Below are positions 9,311-17,187 of a stretch of 64,000 nt of DNA, one piece after another. Numbering within the stretch: the first letter of the stretch is position 1; the number at the start of each line of letters is the position of its first letter. The notes under the pieces were generated by a model that had not been told where the DNA came from, searched no databases, and saw only the letters and a list, made by a program, of their open reading frames with translations. The stretch is from Neolewinella maritima. GTDB lineage: Bacteria; Bacteroidota; Bacteroidia; Chitinophagales; Saprospiraceae. A program made the position numbers and the translations under genes. The stretch spans positions 729,673 to 793,672 of the forward strand of contig NZ_CAKLPZ010000002.1 of NCBI RefSeq assembly GCF_923081025.1, in the 5' to 3' direction.

Positions 9311-11806
9311 TCAGAAGGGATAGCCCAGACCGATCTGCGGACGAAGCTGACCGAACTCGAACTTCCTGAGCCAGTAGGCACTCTCGGGATAGTCGATCGA
9401 AAAGGGTCGCGCCCGGCTACCGTCCGTGGCCCGGGGGTAGTTGTACCGCAGGGGCATGGCCAGATCCAGCCGGAAGACGAAGTAGCTCAGGTCGATACGA
9501 ATACCGAAGCCACCGTCTACGGCCAGCTGCCGGTAGAATGGCTGGTGGTAAAACGGCTCGGCCCCCTCGTCATCGAGCAGCCGTCCGCGAAACAGGAATT
9601 GGGAGCCGGGACGGTCGGGGTCCTCCCGTAGGCGCCACACATTACCGATGTCGGTAAACAGAGCACCGCGTACGAAGGAAAACAGGTTGAAGCGGTACTC
9701 GAAATTGAGCTCTAGTTGTAGATCGCCGGTCTGGTAGAGCCGTAGGTTGTTGTTGATGTTTCCTCCGTCACTGATGCTCAGGGGATCCAGGTAACCGCCC
9801 GGACCCAGACCCTGCGGCGCCCAGGCCCGCATAGAATTCGCTCCGCCGGCAAAGAACTGCTTGACGTAGGGAACCTCCTCGTCCTTACTGAAGGGGCGCG
9901 CGATGCCAAAGACGAAGCGACTGGCAAAACTGCGCAGTGGCGAAAACTGCTTCTTGAACCGTGTATCCACCACCCCGAGGGCATACTGGGCAAGCCGGTT
10001 GTCGGGGTCCAGGTTGTCGATGAACTGGTCGGCCAGGAAGACCTCGGCGCCGGTCAGCTCGAACTGGGCATTGAAGGAGAGCGAACGTCCCCGCGGATCG
10101 GCCCGGCCGATGTGGCTGTACTCGATGCTGCGAAACAGCAGGCTCACGAAGTACTGATCGCTGATGCTGAGCTGAAGCCGTCGGTTGGTATTCAGAATTT
10201 CCTGAAATTGCCGCTCCACACTGAAGTTGAGTACGTCCAGCGCCGCGTGGTTGATGCGGTACAGGCTGGTCGGGGAGCGGCGGAAGTCGTAGCCCAGCCG
10301 TGCGTTGGCGATCGTATAGGCATAGAACGTGCGGATGAACAGGTACTCGTACGCCAGGCTGTAGCGCGTACTAGCCCGCTCCTGCAGCTGCCGGTAAAAG
10401 GTCGGGGAGAACACCCCCAGCTTCCGCCCCAGGCCGTACAGTCCGAAATCCTTGAAGCGCGGCAGGTTGAGCGTTGCCTCCGCGGCCAGGTCGATGGTGT
10501 TGAAGAACAGTGCGCTACTGTCCGGACTGGGGTTGATCTCTACCCCCGCACGCAGACCAATGGTGAGCAACTCGGCCCCCCCGAAGACGTTGCGGTTGCG
10601 AAAATTAGGGCTCACACTCACCCCGATGAGGTTATTGACCTGGGTGTTGACGTCCGCGAGCTGACTCCGGTTGGTGTAGTTCACATCCAGATCCACGCCC
10701 AGCGCCATCCGCTTGTCGGCACTGAGCTGGATCTGGTAATTGAGTACTCCGGGCCGTAGGGGATCGACCAGCTGGTTGATCCGCACGAAGCGATAGATGC
10801 CCAGCCCGCTCAGCGCCAGGTTGGTCTTCTCGTAGGCCTCGCGGCTGTAGAGGCTATCGGTCTCCAGGAAGATATTGTCCGCCAGAATATCCGGGCGCAT
10901 CCGAAAGCTTGCGGAAGGAGACAGGAAGCGGATACCCTCCACCAGGGTATCGCCGGGGTAGGCCTCCCCGGAAGCGTCCCTGGCGGGGGAGTAGTCGGTC
11001 AATACCGTGATCCGACCGACGGTATACTTCTGGTAGGCCTGCTCGTCCTGGGGGGGAAGGATAGTCAGGTAGATATTGGCGTAGCCCTGTCGCTGGCTGG
11101 TGTCGATCTCCAATTTATCGAAGTAGGTACTCGAGAAGTAGGCATAGCCTTCATTGCGCAGGGCCACGTTGAGGCGGGCCTTTTCCGCATCGAAGGCCGT
11201 CAGGTCCAGGGGCGTACCCGGCTGTAGGGTGCTGCCGGCCTTCAACACCTGGAGCAAGCTGTCGATCGCCGGTGCGGGACTGCTGTAGTCCACCGAGTCG
11301 ATCAGGTACCGCTGTCCCGGCTCCACGTGGTAGATCAGGCTCACCTTCTGGTCCTTGCGCCGGTCGGCCTCGTGGTAGGCCGTAGCGTTGAAGTAGCCGC
11401 GGTAGCGCATAAAATCGGCCATCAGGGCGGCCGATCGGCGGGAGAGGCTATCGCTGTATAGTGCAGGGGGCTGCCCGATGGTGTTGCGCAGAAAGCGGTC
11501 GATGCGCGTGGTATCCCGTGCCTTGCTGTTGGCCAGGTAGAAGTGCTCGCGCGGGAACAGGAAGAGGAAGTTGCCGTTGGGTTGCTGCTTCGTCAGGGTG
11601 GATAGCTCGTAGACTACATCGCTGCGGTTGGCTACTTTGGGTCGCTTGGCCAGTTCGATGCGCTGGCCGGTGAGTAGTTCCTCGCCGTCCCCCAGGTATT
11701 TTGTAACATTGCAGGCCGTCAGCGACAGGGCCAGTAGGACCACCGGTGCAGCGCGGCGCAGCCCCCCCGCCAGTATGCCCATCAGCTCCGGTACCATTAA
11801 GTTCAT
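9311..11806 (-). CDS. tamL: Translocation and assembly module lipoprotein TamL (BamA/TamA family)
   Basis: 831 residues. An Omp85-family outer-membrane protein with an N-terminal lipobox (ALSLTAC, NVTKYL after the Cys), the form that replaces TamA in Bacteroidota. POTRA-like repeats lie at about 110-330 (VEPGQRYLIDSVDYSS; LNVALRNEGYAYFSS). The 16-strand barrel follows, with the conserved FFAGGANSMRAW motif near residue 655 and a C-terminal aromatic (GLGYPF). Probably works with TamB to insert or supply outer-membrane components; no tamB is adjacent. Starts at M1 (11806), M4 (11797) or M9 (11782) are possible; M9 gives the most compact lipoprotein signal. The 5' end overlaps the divergent methyltransferase gene. 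Confidence 0.88.
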   Translation of the reverse strand: MNLMVPELMGILAGGLRRAAPVVLLALSLTACNVTKYLGDGEELLTGQRIELAKRPKVANRSDVVYELSTLTKQQPNGNFLFLFPREHFYLANSKARDTTRIDRFLRNTIGQPPALYSDSLSRRSAALMADFMRYRGYFNATAYHEADRRKDQKVSLIYHVEPGQRYLIDSVDYSSPAPAIDSLLQVLKAGSTLQPGTPLDLTAFDAEKARLNVALRNEGYAYFSSTYFDKLEIDTSQRQGYANIYLTILPPQDEQAYQKYTVGRITVLTDYSPARDASGEAYPGDTLVEGIRFLSPSASFRMRPDILADNIFLETDSLYSREAYEKTNLALSGLGIYRFVRINQLVDPLRPGVLNYQIQLSADKRMALGVDLDVNYTNRSQLADVNTQVNNLIGVSVSPNFRNRNVFGGAELLTIGLRAGVEINPSPDSSALFFNTIDLAAEATLNLPRFKDFGLYGLGRKLGVFSPTFYRQLQERASTRYSLAYEYLFIRTFYAYTIANARLGYDFRRSPTSLYRINHAALDVLNFSVERQFQEILNTNRRLQLSISDQYFVSLLFRSIEYSHIGRADPRGRSLSFNAQFELTGAEVFLADQFIDNLDPDNRLAQYALGVVDTRFKKQFSPLRSFASRFVFGIARPFSKDEEVPYVKQFFAGGANSMRAWAPQGLGPGGYLDPLSISDGGNINNNLRLYQTGDLQLELNFEYRFNLFSFVRGALFTDIGNVWRLREDPDRPGSQFLFRGRLLDDEGAEPFYHQPFYRQLAVDGGFGIRIDLSYFVFRLDLAMPLRYNYPRATDGSRARPFSIDYPESAYWLRKFEFGQLRPQIGLGYPF

Positions 11807-12539
11807 AAGCAGCCTGCGTCAGAAGAAGGTCCGGCAAAATTACCACAAATTCACCGCCGAAGGACCCCGCATCGTCGGCGAGCTCCTGCGGCAAGCACGG
11901 TACCCCGTTGACCATGTCTATGCCCTAGCCTCCTGGGCGGAGCAATCGCCACCTCCTGCCGGTGTACCCCTAACGGTAGTGAGCCCCAAAGAATTGGGCC
12001 GTATCAGTCAGCTGGCTACCCCCCATCAGGTACTGGCGGTAGTCGATCTGCCACAGGGTAGTACCTCCGCACCGGCGGCCCCGCCCCCTGCCTTCGCCGA
12101 CCACTGGTCGCTCTACCTGGACGGTATCCAGAGCCCCAGCAACCTGGGGGCGCTGCTGCGTATTGCCGACTGGTTTGACTTCCCCTACGTCTTCGGGGGT
12201 CCGGGCACGGCCGATCTGTACAACAGCAAGAGTGTGCAGGCCAGTATGGGCTCCTTCCTGCGCGTCCACTACCAGGAAATGGACCTGACTGCCCTCGTCA
12301 CTGCCGCGCCGCAGCTGGCCGTGTTCGGTGCCGATCTTGCCGGAGAAGATATTTATTCCGTCACTCCACCCCCCGCCGGTATCCTCGTACTGGGTGCCGA
12401 GGGACCGGGTATTCGGGCGGGGACGCAGGTGCATATCAATCGCCGGTTGACCATCCCCCGCGCCGCCGGCCGGCAGGCGGAGAGTCTGAACGCTGCGGTG
12501 GCCGCGGGCATCCTGTGCAGTGCGCTACGGCGTGGCTGA
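11775..12539 (+). CDS. TrmH/SpoU-family RNA 2'-O-methyltransferase
   Basis: 254 residues from the ATG at 11775; the family usually starts with a few residues before IKFISSLRQKKVR, as here. The N-terminal substrate-binding domain includes FTAEGPRIVGELL. The SPOUT knot motifs are SPSNLGALLR (motif 1), ILVLGAEGPGI (motif 2) and LTIPRAAGRQAESLNAAVAAGI (motif 3, written here only to name its residues Arg, Glu, Ser-Leu-Asn). It should methylate ribose 2'-OH in rRNA or tRNA with S-adenosylmethionine; the target nucleotide cannot be told. It overlaps tamL head to head by 8-32 bp and ends directly against the stop of the sugar transferase. Confidence 0.9.
   Translation: MPISSGTIKFISSLRQKKVRQNYHKFTAEGPRIVGELLRQARYPVDHVYALASWAEQSPPPAGVPLTVVSPKELGRISQLATPHQVLAVVDLPQGSTSAPAAPPPAFADHWSLYLDGIQSPSNLGALLRIADWFDFPYVFGGPGTADLYNSKSVQASMGSFLRVHYQEMDLTALVTAAPQLAVFGADLAGEDIYSVTPPPAGILVLGAEGPGIRAGTQVHINRRLTIPRAAGRQAESLNAAVAAGILCSALRRG
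11835..11842 (-). promoter_or_regulatory. -7 box TAATTTTG for tamL, inside the methyltransferase gene
   Basis: Minus-strand TAATTTTG fits TAnnTTTG and lies 28 nt upstream of the tamL ATG at 11806. It is within the coding region of the divergent methyltransferase, as the overlapping gene starts require. Confidence 0.35.
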
Positions 12540-14030
12540 TCACTTGCCCTTTCCCTGTACCAGCACGACCAGGGTATAGAACAGGATCTTGAAGTCGAGG
12601 GCCAGGGAGCGGTTCTCGATGTACAGAATGTCGAACTGTAGCCGCTGCACCATCTCGTCTACCGTGCTGGCGTAGCCGTACTTGACCTGCCCCCAGCTGG
12701 TGATACCGGGGCGCACCCGTAGCAGGTGGCGGTAGTGCGGGGCACGTGCGCGGATCAGGTCGATGTAGTACTGCCGTTCCGGGCGGGGCCCGACCAGGGA
12801 CATCTCTCCCACCACCACGTTCCAGAACTGTGGCAGTTCGTCGAGCCGCCACTTGCGCATGGTAGCCCCCCAGGGGGTGCAGCGGTCGTCGTCGTCGCGG
12901 CTCAGTTGGGGGCCGCCGGCCTCTGCATCCACGTACATCGACCGAAACTTGATGATCCTGAAGGGTACGCCGTCATGCCCGATCCGCTCCTGGGTGTAGA
13001 ATACGGGACCGTAGGAAGATAGCCGCACCCGCAGCGCTACGTAGAGTAGCAGGGGGGATAGCAGCAGGAGTAGGAGTACGGAGGTGGTCAGGTCCAGTAC
13101 CCGCTTCACGGTGCGCTGCCAGCGGGGCATCATGTTCTGCCGAATCTCGATCAGTACGGCGCCGAAGACGTGGTTCATCTTTACGGTACCCAGCATGATG
13201 TCGTACATATCGGGGATGATCTTGACCAGCACCCGCCCCTCGTAGTCGCTCAGTACGTTGAGCAGTTCGCGCAGCCGGCTGTGCTGGCTGGTGTCGATGG
13301 CAATGATCACCTCCTCCACGTTGCGCACCTCGATCAGGTCCGAGAGCTCGCGCAGGCTACCGAGCTGCGGAAGATGCGACTGCAGGGCCGGCTGCTGTTT
13401 CTTCTGGCTTTCGACAAAGCCGATGAAGCGGTTACCCAGTCCCTTAGGCCGACCGTTGATATCGCGATACAGATCTACGGCCCGCTGCCCACCGCCCACA
13501 ATCAGTGTATTGAAGGCTACCTCCCCGGCCTTGAGCCGTCGGCTGGCACGGGTGAGTAGTACCATACGGAGTCCGACGGTAAGCAGAAAGTGCAGCAGGA
13601 AGAGCGTAAACAGACTACGGGAATACGAAGAGTAGTTGACCACTGCATCGTCGATCAGGACGAAAAAGAACAGCAGCAGTGTCCCGGCAACGGAGAGTAC
13701 CAGGGTTTGTACCAGGGTGGTCAGGCGGCTGAGCCGGTAGATGTCACGGTACTGATCGAAGAGCAGGTAGGCCAGGCACCAACAAAGGGGAATAAAGAAA
13801 CTGCCCCAACCGTAGTTGCTATCCGACAGAATATCGCTGAGTCCGTCAGTAGAGCCCTCCGCCCGGGCGCGTAGGTAGAAGAACACGGTCCAGGCGAGCC
13901 AGGCGGTGAGCAGATCTCCCGCTACGTACACCCAGCGGTCGCGCCTGCGCCGGACGGCCGTATCCGGCTGCAGGCCGGCGGGAGGAGGAAGCGGGTGGGT
14001 CATCGGGGCCGAAATTACAGGGCGCGGCAT
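12540..14030 (-). CDS. Polyprenyl-phosphate sugar phosphotransferase (WcaJ/exopolysaccharide type)
   Basis: 496 residues (M10 at 14003 is an alternative start). An N-terminal block of four to five membrane segments (about 28-165) is followed by a CoA-binding-like domain (about 170-300, TLIVGGGQRAVDLYRDI). After a further membrane helix comes the bacterial sugar transferase domain: GPVFYTQERIG, FRIIKFRSM, LDELPQFWNVVVGEMSLVGPRPE. It transfers a sugar-1-phosphate to undecaprenyl phosphate and so starts a repeat unit of exopolysaccharide or O-antigen. The oxidoreductase gene ends 5 nt upstream, indicating one operon. No other polysaccharide genes are near. Confidence 0.9.
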   Translation of the reverse strand: MPRPVISAPMTHPLPPPAGLQPDTAVRRRRDRWVYVAGDLLTAWLAWTVFFYLRARAEGSTDGLSDILSDSNYGWGSFFIPLCWCLAYLLFDQYRDIYRLSRLTTLVQTLVLSVAGTLLLFFFVLIDDAVVNYSSYSRSLFTLFLLHFLLTVGLRMVLLTRASRRLKAGEVAFNTLIVGGGQRAVDLYRDINGRPKGLGNRFIGFVESQKKQQPALQSHLPQLGSLRELSDLIEVRNVEEVIIAIDTSQHSRLRELLNVLSDYEGRVLVKIIPDMYDIMLGTVKMNHVFGAVLIEIRQNMMPRWQRTVKRVLDLTTSVLLLLLLSPLLLYVALRVRLSSYGPVFYTQERIGHDGVPFRIIKFRSMYVDAEAGGPQLSRDDDDRCTPWGATMRKWRLDELPQFWNVVVGEMSLVGPRPERQYYIDLIRARAPHYRHLLRVRPGITSWGQVKYGYASTVDEMVQRLQFDILYIENRSLALDFKILFYTLVVLVQGKGK

Positions 14031-14035
14031 TAGGA

Positions 14036-15043
14036 CTAGGTTGCCAGGGGGCTCGGGAGCCGCTCCTGGTTCTCCCGCACCGCCTTGGAAATGCGCTCGG
14101 CCAGCGCCAGGGCGCGGTAGCCGTCTTCGATACTGACCGCCGCCGGACGGCCGCCATTAATGCTCTCCGCCAGACTTTCCAGCTCCAACTGAATGGCATT
14201 GGCCGGTCCGCTAGCGGGCTCGTCAACGTGAATGATACGGGGGCCACGGGGCGTATCGAGGGGGAATTGCTGGCCCTGGGCAGGTACGTCGGTCGCGTCC
14301 GCTTCGAAGAGGCGCACGACCTGGCTTTCCTTCTCCAGCAGATCCAGACTGATGTAGGCATCCCGTTGGAAGAGGCGCACCTTACGCATATTCTTCAGGC
14401 TGACCCGCGAGGCGGTCAGGTTGGCCACCGCGCCGTTGCGGAATTCGATGCGGGCATTGACGATATCGGGGGTCTCGCTCAGTACTGCTACGCCACTGGC
14501 GCGTACTTCGCTGACCTCGTCGTCGGCCAGTTTGAGAATGATGTCCAGGTCGTGGATCATCAGGTCGAGTACTACGCTGACGTCCGTGCCACGGGGATTG
14601 AACATAGCCAGTCGGTGCGCTTCGATGAAGTAGGGGCGCACCTGCACGTCCTTCAGGGCGAGTAGGGCGGGGTTGAAGCGCTCTACGTGGCCGACCTGGA
14701 CCAGCTTTCCGGCCCGGCGGCTAAGCTCAATGAGTTCTTTGGCTTCCTCCAGGGTCTGGGTGAGGGGTTTTTCTACGAAGACGTGGCAGTGGCCCAGTAA
14801 GGCCTGCTTCACCACCTGGAAGTGGGTGGTCGTGGGGGTTACTACGTCCACTACATCCACCGCGGCGATCAGGTCGGCGGCGGAGGAAAAGGCGCGTGTG
14901 CCGTGCTCGTCCGCCAGGCGCCGGGTCAGGTCGGTATCGGCATCGTAGATACCCACCAGCTCGTACGTCTGGGCAGCGAGCAGGATACACCGCAGGTGAA
15001 TTTTGCCGAGGTGGCCGAGGCCGATCAATCCGATTTTGAGCAT
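14036..15043 (-). CDS. Gfo/Idh/MocA-family oxidoreductase
   Basis: 335 residues from ATG 15043, which begins the Rossmann motif LIGLGHLGKIHL at once; the longer upstream frame has no homology. The EKPLTQTLEEA segment is the family's EKP motif, and HDLDIILKL with the GAVANLTASRV strand is typical of the C-terminal half. It is an NAD(P)-dependent sugar or cyclitol oxidoreductase. Being 5 nt upstream of the sugar phosphotransferase, it probably makes or modifies the nucleotide sugar used there, but the substrate cannot be named from sequence. Confidence 0.87.
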   Translation of the reverse strand: MLKIGLIGLGHLGKIHLRCILLAAQTYELVGIYDADTDLTRRLADEHGTRAFSSAADLIAAVDVVDVVTPTTTHFQVVKQALLGHCHVFVEKPLTQTLEEAKELIELSRRAGKLVQVGHVERFNPALLALKDVQVRPYFIEAHRLAMFNPRGTDVSVVLDLMIHDLDIILKLADDEVSEVRASGVAVLSETPDIVNARIEFRNGAVANLTASRVSLKNMRKVRLFQRDAYISLDLLEKESQVVRLFEADATDVPAQGQQFPLDTPRGPRIIHVDEPASGPANAIQLELESLAESINGGRPAAVSIEDGYRALALAERISKAVRENQERLPSPLAT

Positions 15044-15492
15044 GCTGGGAGGGCTTGGCCACAAAGCTACGGCATCGTACGTGGACCCCGGAGGGCCCCC
15101 GAAACTGTTAAAGTCTGCTCCACATAGCACTTTAAGGCGCTGCGCCGGGGCATACTAAGGTTCGCACTTCGGGTGTGGTCGAACAATTAAATTCGGCCTA
15201 TCATCAGATTGCGGAGTGTACAAAGGTAATCTGCTGTCTATCACCAAATTGTCAGTGGCCCGTCTCGCTTTCGTGTGTCCTGGCACTAGCAAACACCCCG
15301 CTGTCCCCGACTGTTAAGATGGCAGTGGTAAGCCTCCTGCCCTTGATGTGCATGGGGTAAAGCCCCTAATTTTACCGTCTACGGTTGCGGGACAATGGTC
15401 TTGACATTCAGCCGTGTACGTGGGCCAGTTGCGGTCCACTGCGTGTTGCCCATTGCACTGAGCGGCATGATTTTTTCACGAAATACTGTTTA
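15044..15492. other. 449-bp intergenic region between divergent units
   Basis: No convincing gene. On the minus strand, TAGCTTTG (15062-15069) stands 18 nt before the oxidoreductase ATG, and TACCTTTG (15221-15228) has a TTTG 16 nt further upstream (15245-15248). Both can be promoters of the oxidoreductase/sugar transferase operon. On the plus strand I see no clear promoter for the lytic transglycosylase. A short open frame at 15175-15360 has no recognisable features. Confidence 0.4.
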
Positions 15493-16599
15493 ATGAGCAA
15501 GCTCCAACGGGCTTTCTACCAGGGGCTTTGCTGCCTTCTCGTAGTGATTCCCACCATGGCTAGCGCTACGCTTTCTTCACCCGTCACTATTTCCCGCGAG
15601 GCACAGTTAACCAACCGACTCCAACGCCTCGATCTTCCCCTTCCTACCGTAGCTACCGACGCGTTCACCCAACGCAAGATCGCTGACTACCTGGGCCCCG
15701 GAGGCCGCAGCACCGAGCGCATGCTGGGTCGCGCCAATCTCTACTTTCCTATTTTCGAATACTACCTGGCCAAGCACTGCATGCCCGCTTCCCTGAAGTA
15801 CCTGGCTGTAGCCGAGTCCATGCTGGTACCCGGTGCCGTATCCTCGGCCCGCGCCGCCGGCCTGTGGCAGCTGATGCCCGCCACGGCCCGCGAGATGGGG
15901 CTGCGGGTAGACGGTACCATCGACGAACGGCTCGATATCCACCGCAGCACGGAGGCCGCCGTACTGATGCTCAAAGGTCTGCACGAGGAATTTGCGGACT
16001 GGAACATGGTGCTGGCCGCCTACAATGCCGGTGGCGGACGGGTACGCCGCGCCATCCGCGCCGCGGGCAGCGATACCTACGATGAAGTAATGGCCTACCT
16101 GCCCGGCGAGACCCAGCGCTACGTAGCGGCTTACCTGGCCGCCGCCTACGCAGTCAACTACTACGACGACCACGGGCTCACCCCCCGCGAGCTACCGGGC
16201 ACTGAGAGTGTGCGCGTACACCGCCGCATGACGCTGGCTAAGCTGGCCCGGGAGTGTAATATCCGTCCCGCTACCCTGCGTCGCATCAATCCCATGTTCG
16301 TACAGGCCTACATCCCGGCCAGTGCGGCGGGTTACCGCCTGCGGGTACCCAGCGAGCAGAAGCATGCCGTCCAACAATTCCTGTGGGGCCGCCCCAATCT
16401 GGTAGAGCTGCCCGGTGACGAGAACCTGGAGGCTGCTCAGAGCGTGGCCACCCAGCAGGGCTTCGATCCACTGGCCCGGCTGTTCGGGGTACGCGCGGGT
16501 CACCTGCGCTACACTACGCCGACCTGGCGGGCCCGGCAACTCACCGAGTGGATGCTACTGGATAATCTGGATAACTACCGCGCCTTCGCCAGCCTATAG
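15493..16599 (+). CDS. Membrane-bound lytic murein transglycosylase (GH23, MltD-like)
   Basis: 368 residues from ATG 15493, which begins a signal peptide (QGLCCLLVVIPTMASA). The SLT domain spans about 85-215: catalytic Glu108 in LAVAESML, then SSARAAGLWQLMPATA, the repeat region LDIHRSTEAAVLML and NMVLAAYNAGGGRV. A LysM-like stretch follows (TLAKLARECNIRPATLRRINP) and then a further unclear C-terminal region. It cuts peptidoglycan glycan strands to 1,6-anhydro-muropeptides in the periplasm. Its last codons overlap the smpB stop by 6 bp in convergent arrangement. Confidence 0.9.
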   Translation: MSKLQRAFYQGLCCLLVVIPTMASATLSSPVTISREAQLTNRLQRLDLPLPTVATDAFTQRKIADYLGPGGRSTERMLGRANLYFPIFEYYLAKHCMPASLKYLAVAESMLVPGAVSSARAAGLWQLMPATAREMGLRVDGTIDERLDIHRSTEAAVLMLKGLHEEFADWNMVLAAYNAGGGRVRRAIRAAGSDTYDEVMAYLPGETQRYVAAYLAAAYAVNYYDDHGLTPRELPGTESVRVHRRMTLAKLARECNIRPATLRRINPMFVQAYIPASAAGYRLRVPSEQKHAVQQFLWGRPNLVELPGDENLEAAQSVATQQGFDPLARLFGVRAGHLRYTTPTWRARQLTEWMLLDNLDNYRAFASL

Positions 16600-17058
16600 G
16601 TACTGCTTCTTGATGCGGTCCATGGTGCGCTTGTTCTCGCGCTTGCGGATGGTATCCCGCTTATCGTACACCTTCTTACCCTGCACCAGGGCGATCTCTA
16701 CCTTGACGAACCCGCGTTCGTTGAGGTACAGGCGGTAGGGTACGATCGTGAAGCCTTTTTCCTTGACCTTCTTATCCCACTTGCGCAGTTCCTGCCGCTT
16801 CAGCAGCAGCTTGCGGGGGCGACGCTCTTCGTGATTGAACTGGTTGCCCTGCTTGTACTCGCCGATGTAAAGGGAGCGCAGGATGAGCTCGCCGCGGTCG
16901 AAGGCGCAGTAGCCGTCGCGCAGGTTGACGTGGCCGGCGCGGATGCTCTTGATCTCGGTGCCGGTCAGCTTGATACCCGCCTCTACGGATTCGATGAATT
17001 CGTACTCGAACTTCGCCTTGCGGTTCACGAATTCCTTTTCCTTCGTCTTCTTGGCCAT
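16594..17058 (-). CDS. smpB: SsrA-binding protein SmpB
   Basis: 154 residues, normal length. Binds tmRNA and delivers it to stalled ribosomes in trans-translation. Signatures are the N-terminal NRKAKFEYEFIESVEAGI, LTGTEIKSIR, NLRDGYCAF, and the basic C-terminal tail VYDKRDTIRKRENKRTM ending in IKKQYL, which acts in the decoding centre. It is monocistronic. A terminator of the upstream peptidase gene lies 16 nt before its start. No ssrA gene is visible here. Confidence 0.96.
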   Translation of the reverse strand: MAKKTKEKEFVNRKAKFEYEFIESVEAGIKLTGTEIKSIRAGHVNLRDGYCAFDRGELILRSLYIGEYKQGNQFNHEERRPRKLLLKRQELRKWDKKVKEKGFTIVPYRLYLNERGFVKVEIALVQGKKVYDKRDTIRKRENKRTMDRIKKQYL

Positions 17059-17067
17059 GGTGGTGGG

Positions 17068-17106
17068 AAAAAAGAGAGGCTCCGCCGGGTCATGACGGGA
17101 GCCTCT
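17068..17106 (-). terminator. Rho-independent terminator of the DPP-IV-like gene
   Basis: Perfect 9-bp stem AGAGGCTCC (17075-17083) / GGAGCCTCT (17098-17106) with a 14-nt loop. Read on the minus strand it is followed by CTTTTTT (17068-17074). It separates the peptidase (stop 17188) from smpB (start 17058). Confidence 0.75.
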
Positions 17107-17187
17107 TGTGATCTACTAGTTTAAAACTGTGCGTTTGGGAACGGCCCGTTTAGCTATGGAGTTCGCCGGTTAGCGTAAAATCGTTGC

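Noticed and set aside
15175..15360. 61-codon open frame in the long intergenic gap
   Set aside because: No ribosome site, signal or recognisable motif; overlaps a likely minus-strand promoter.
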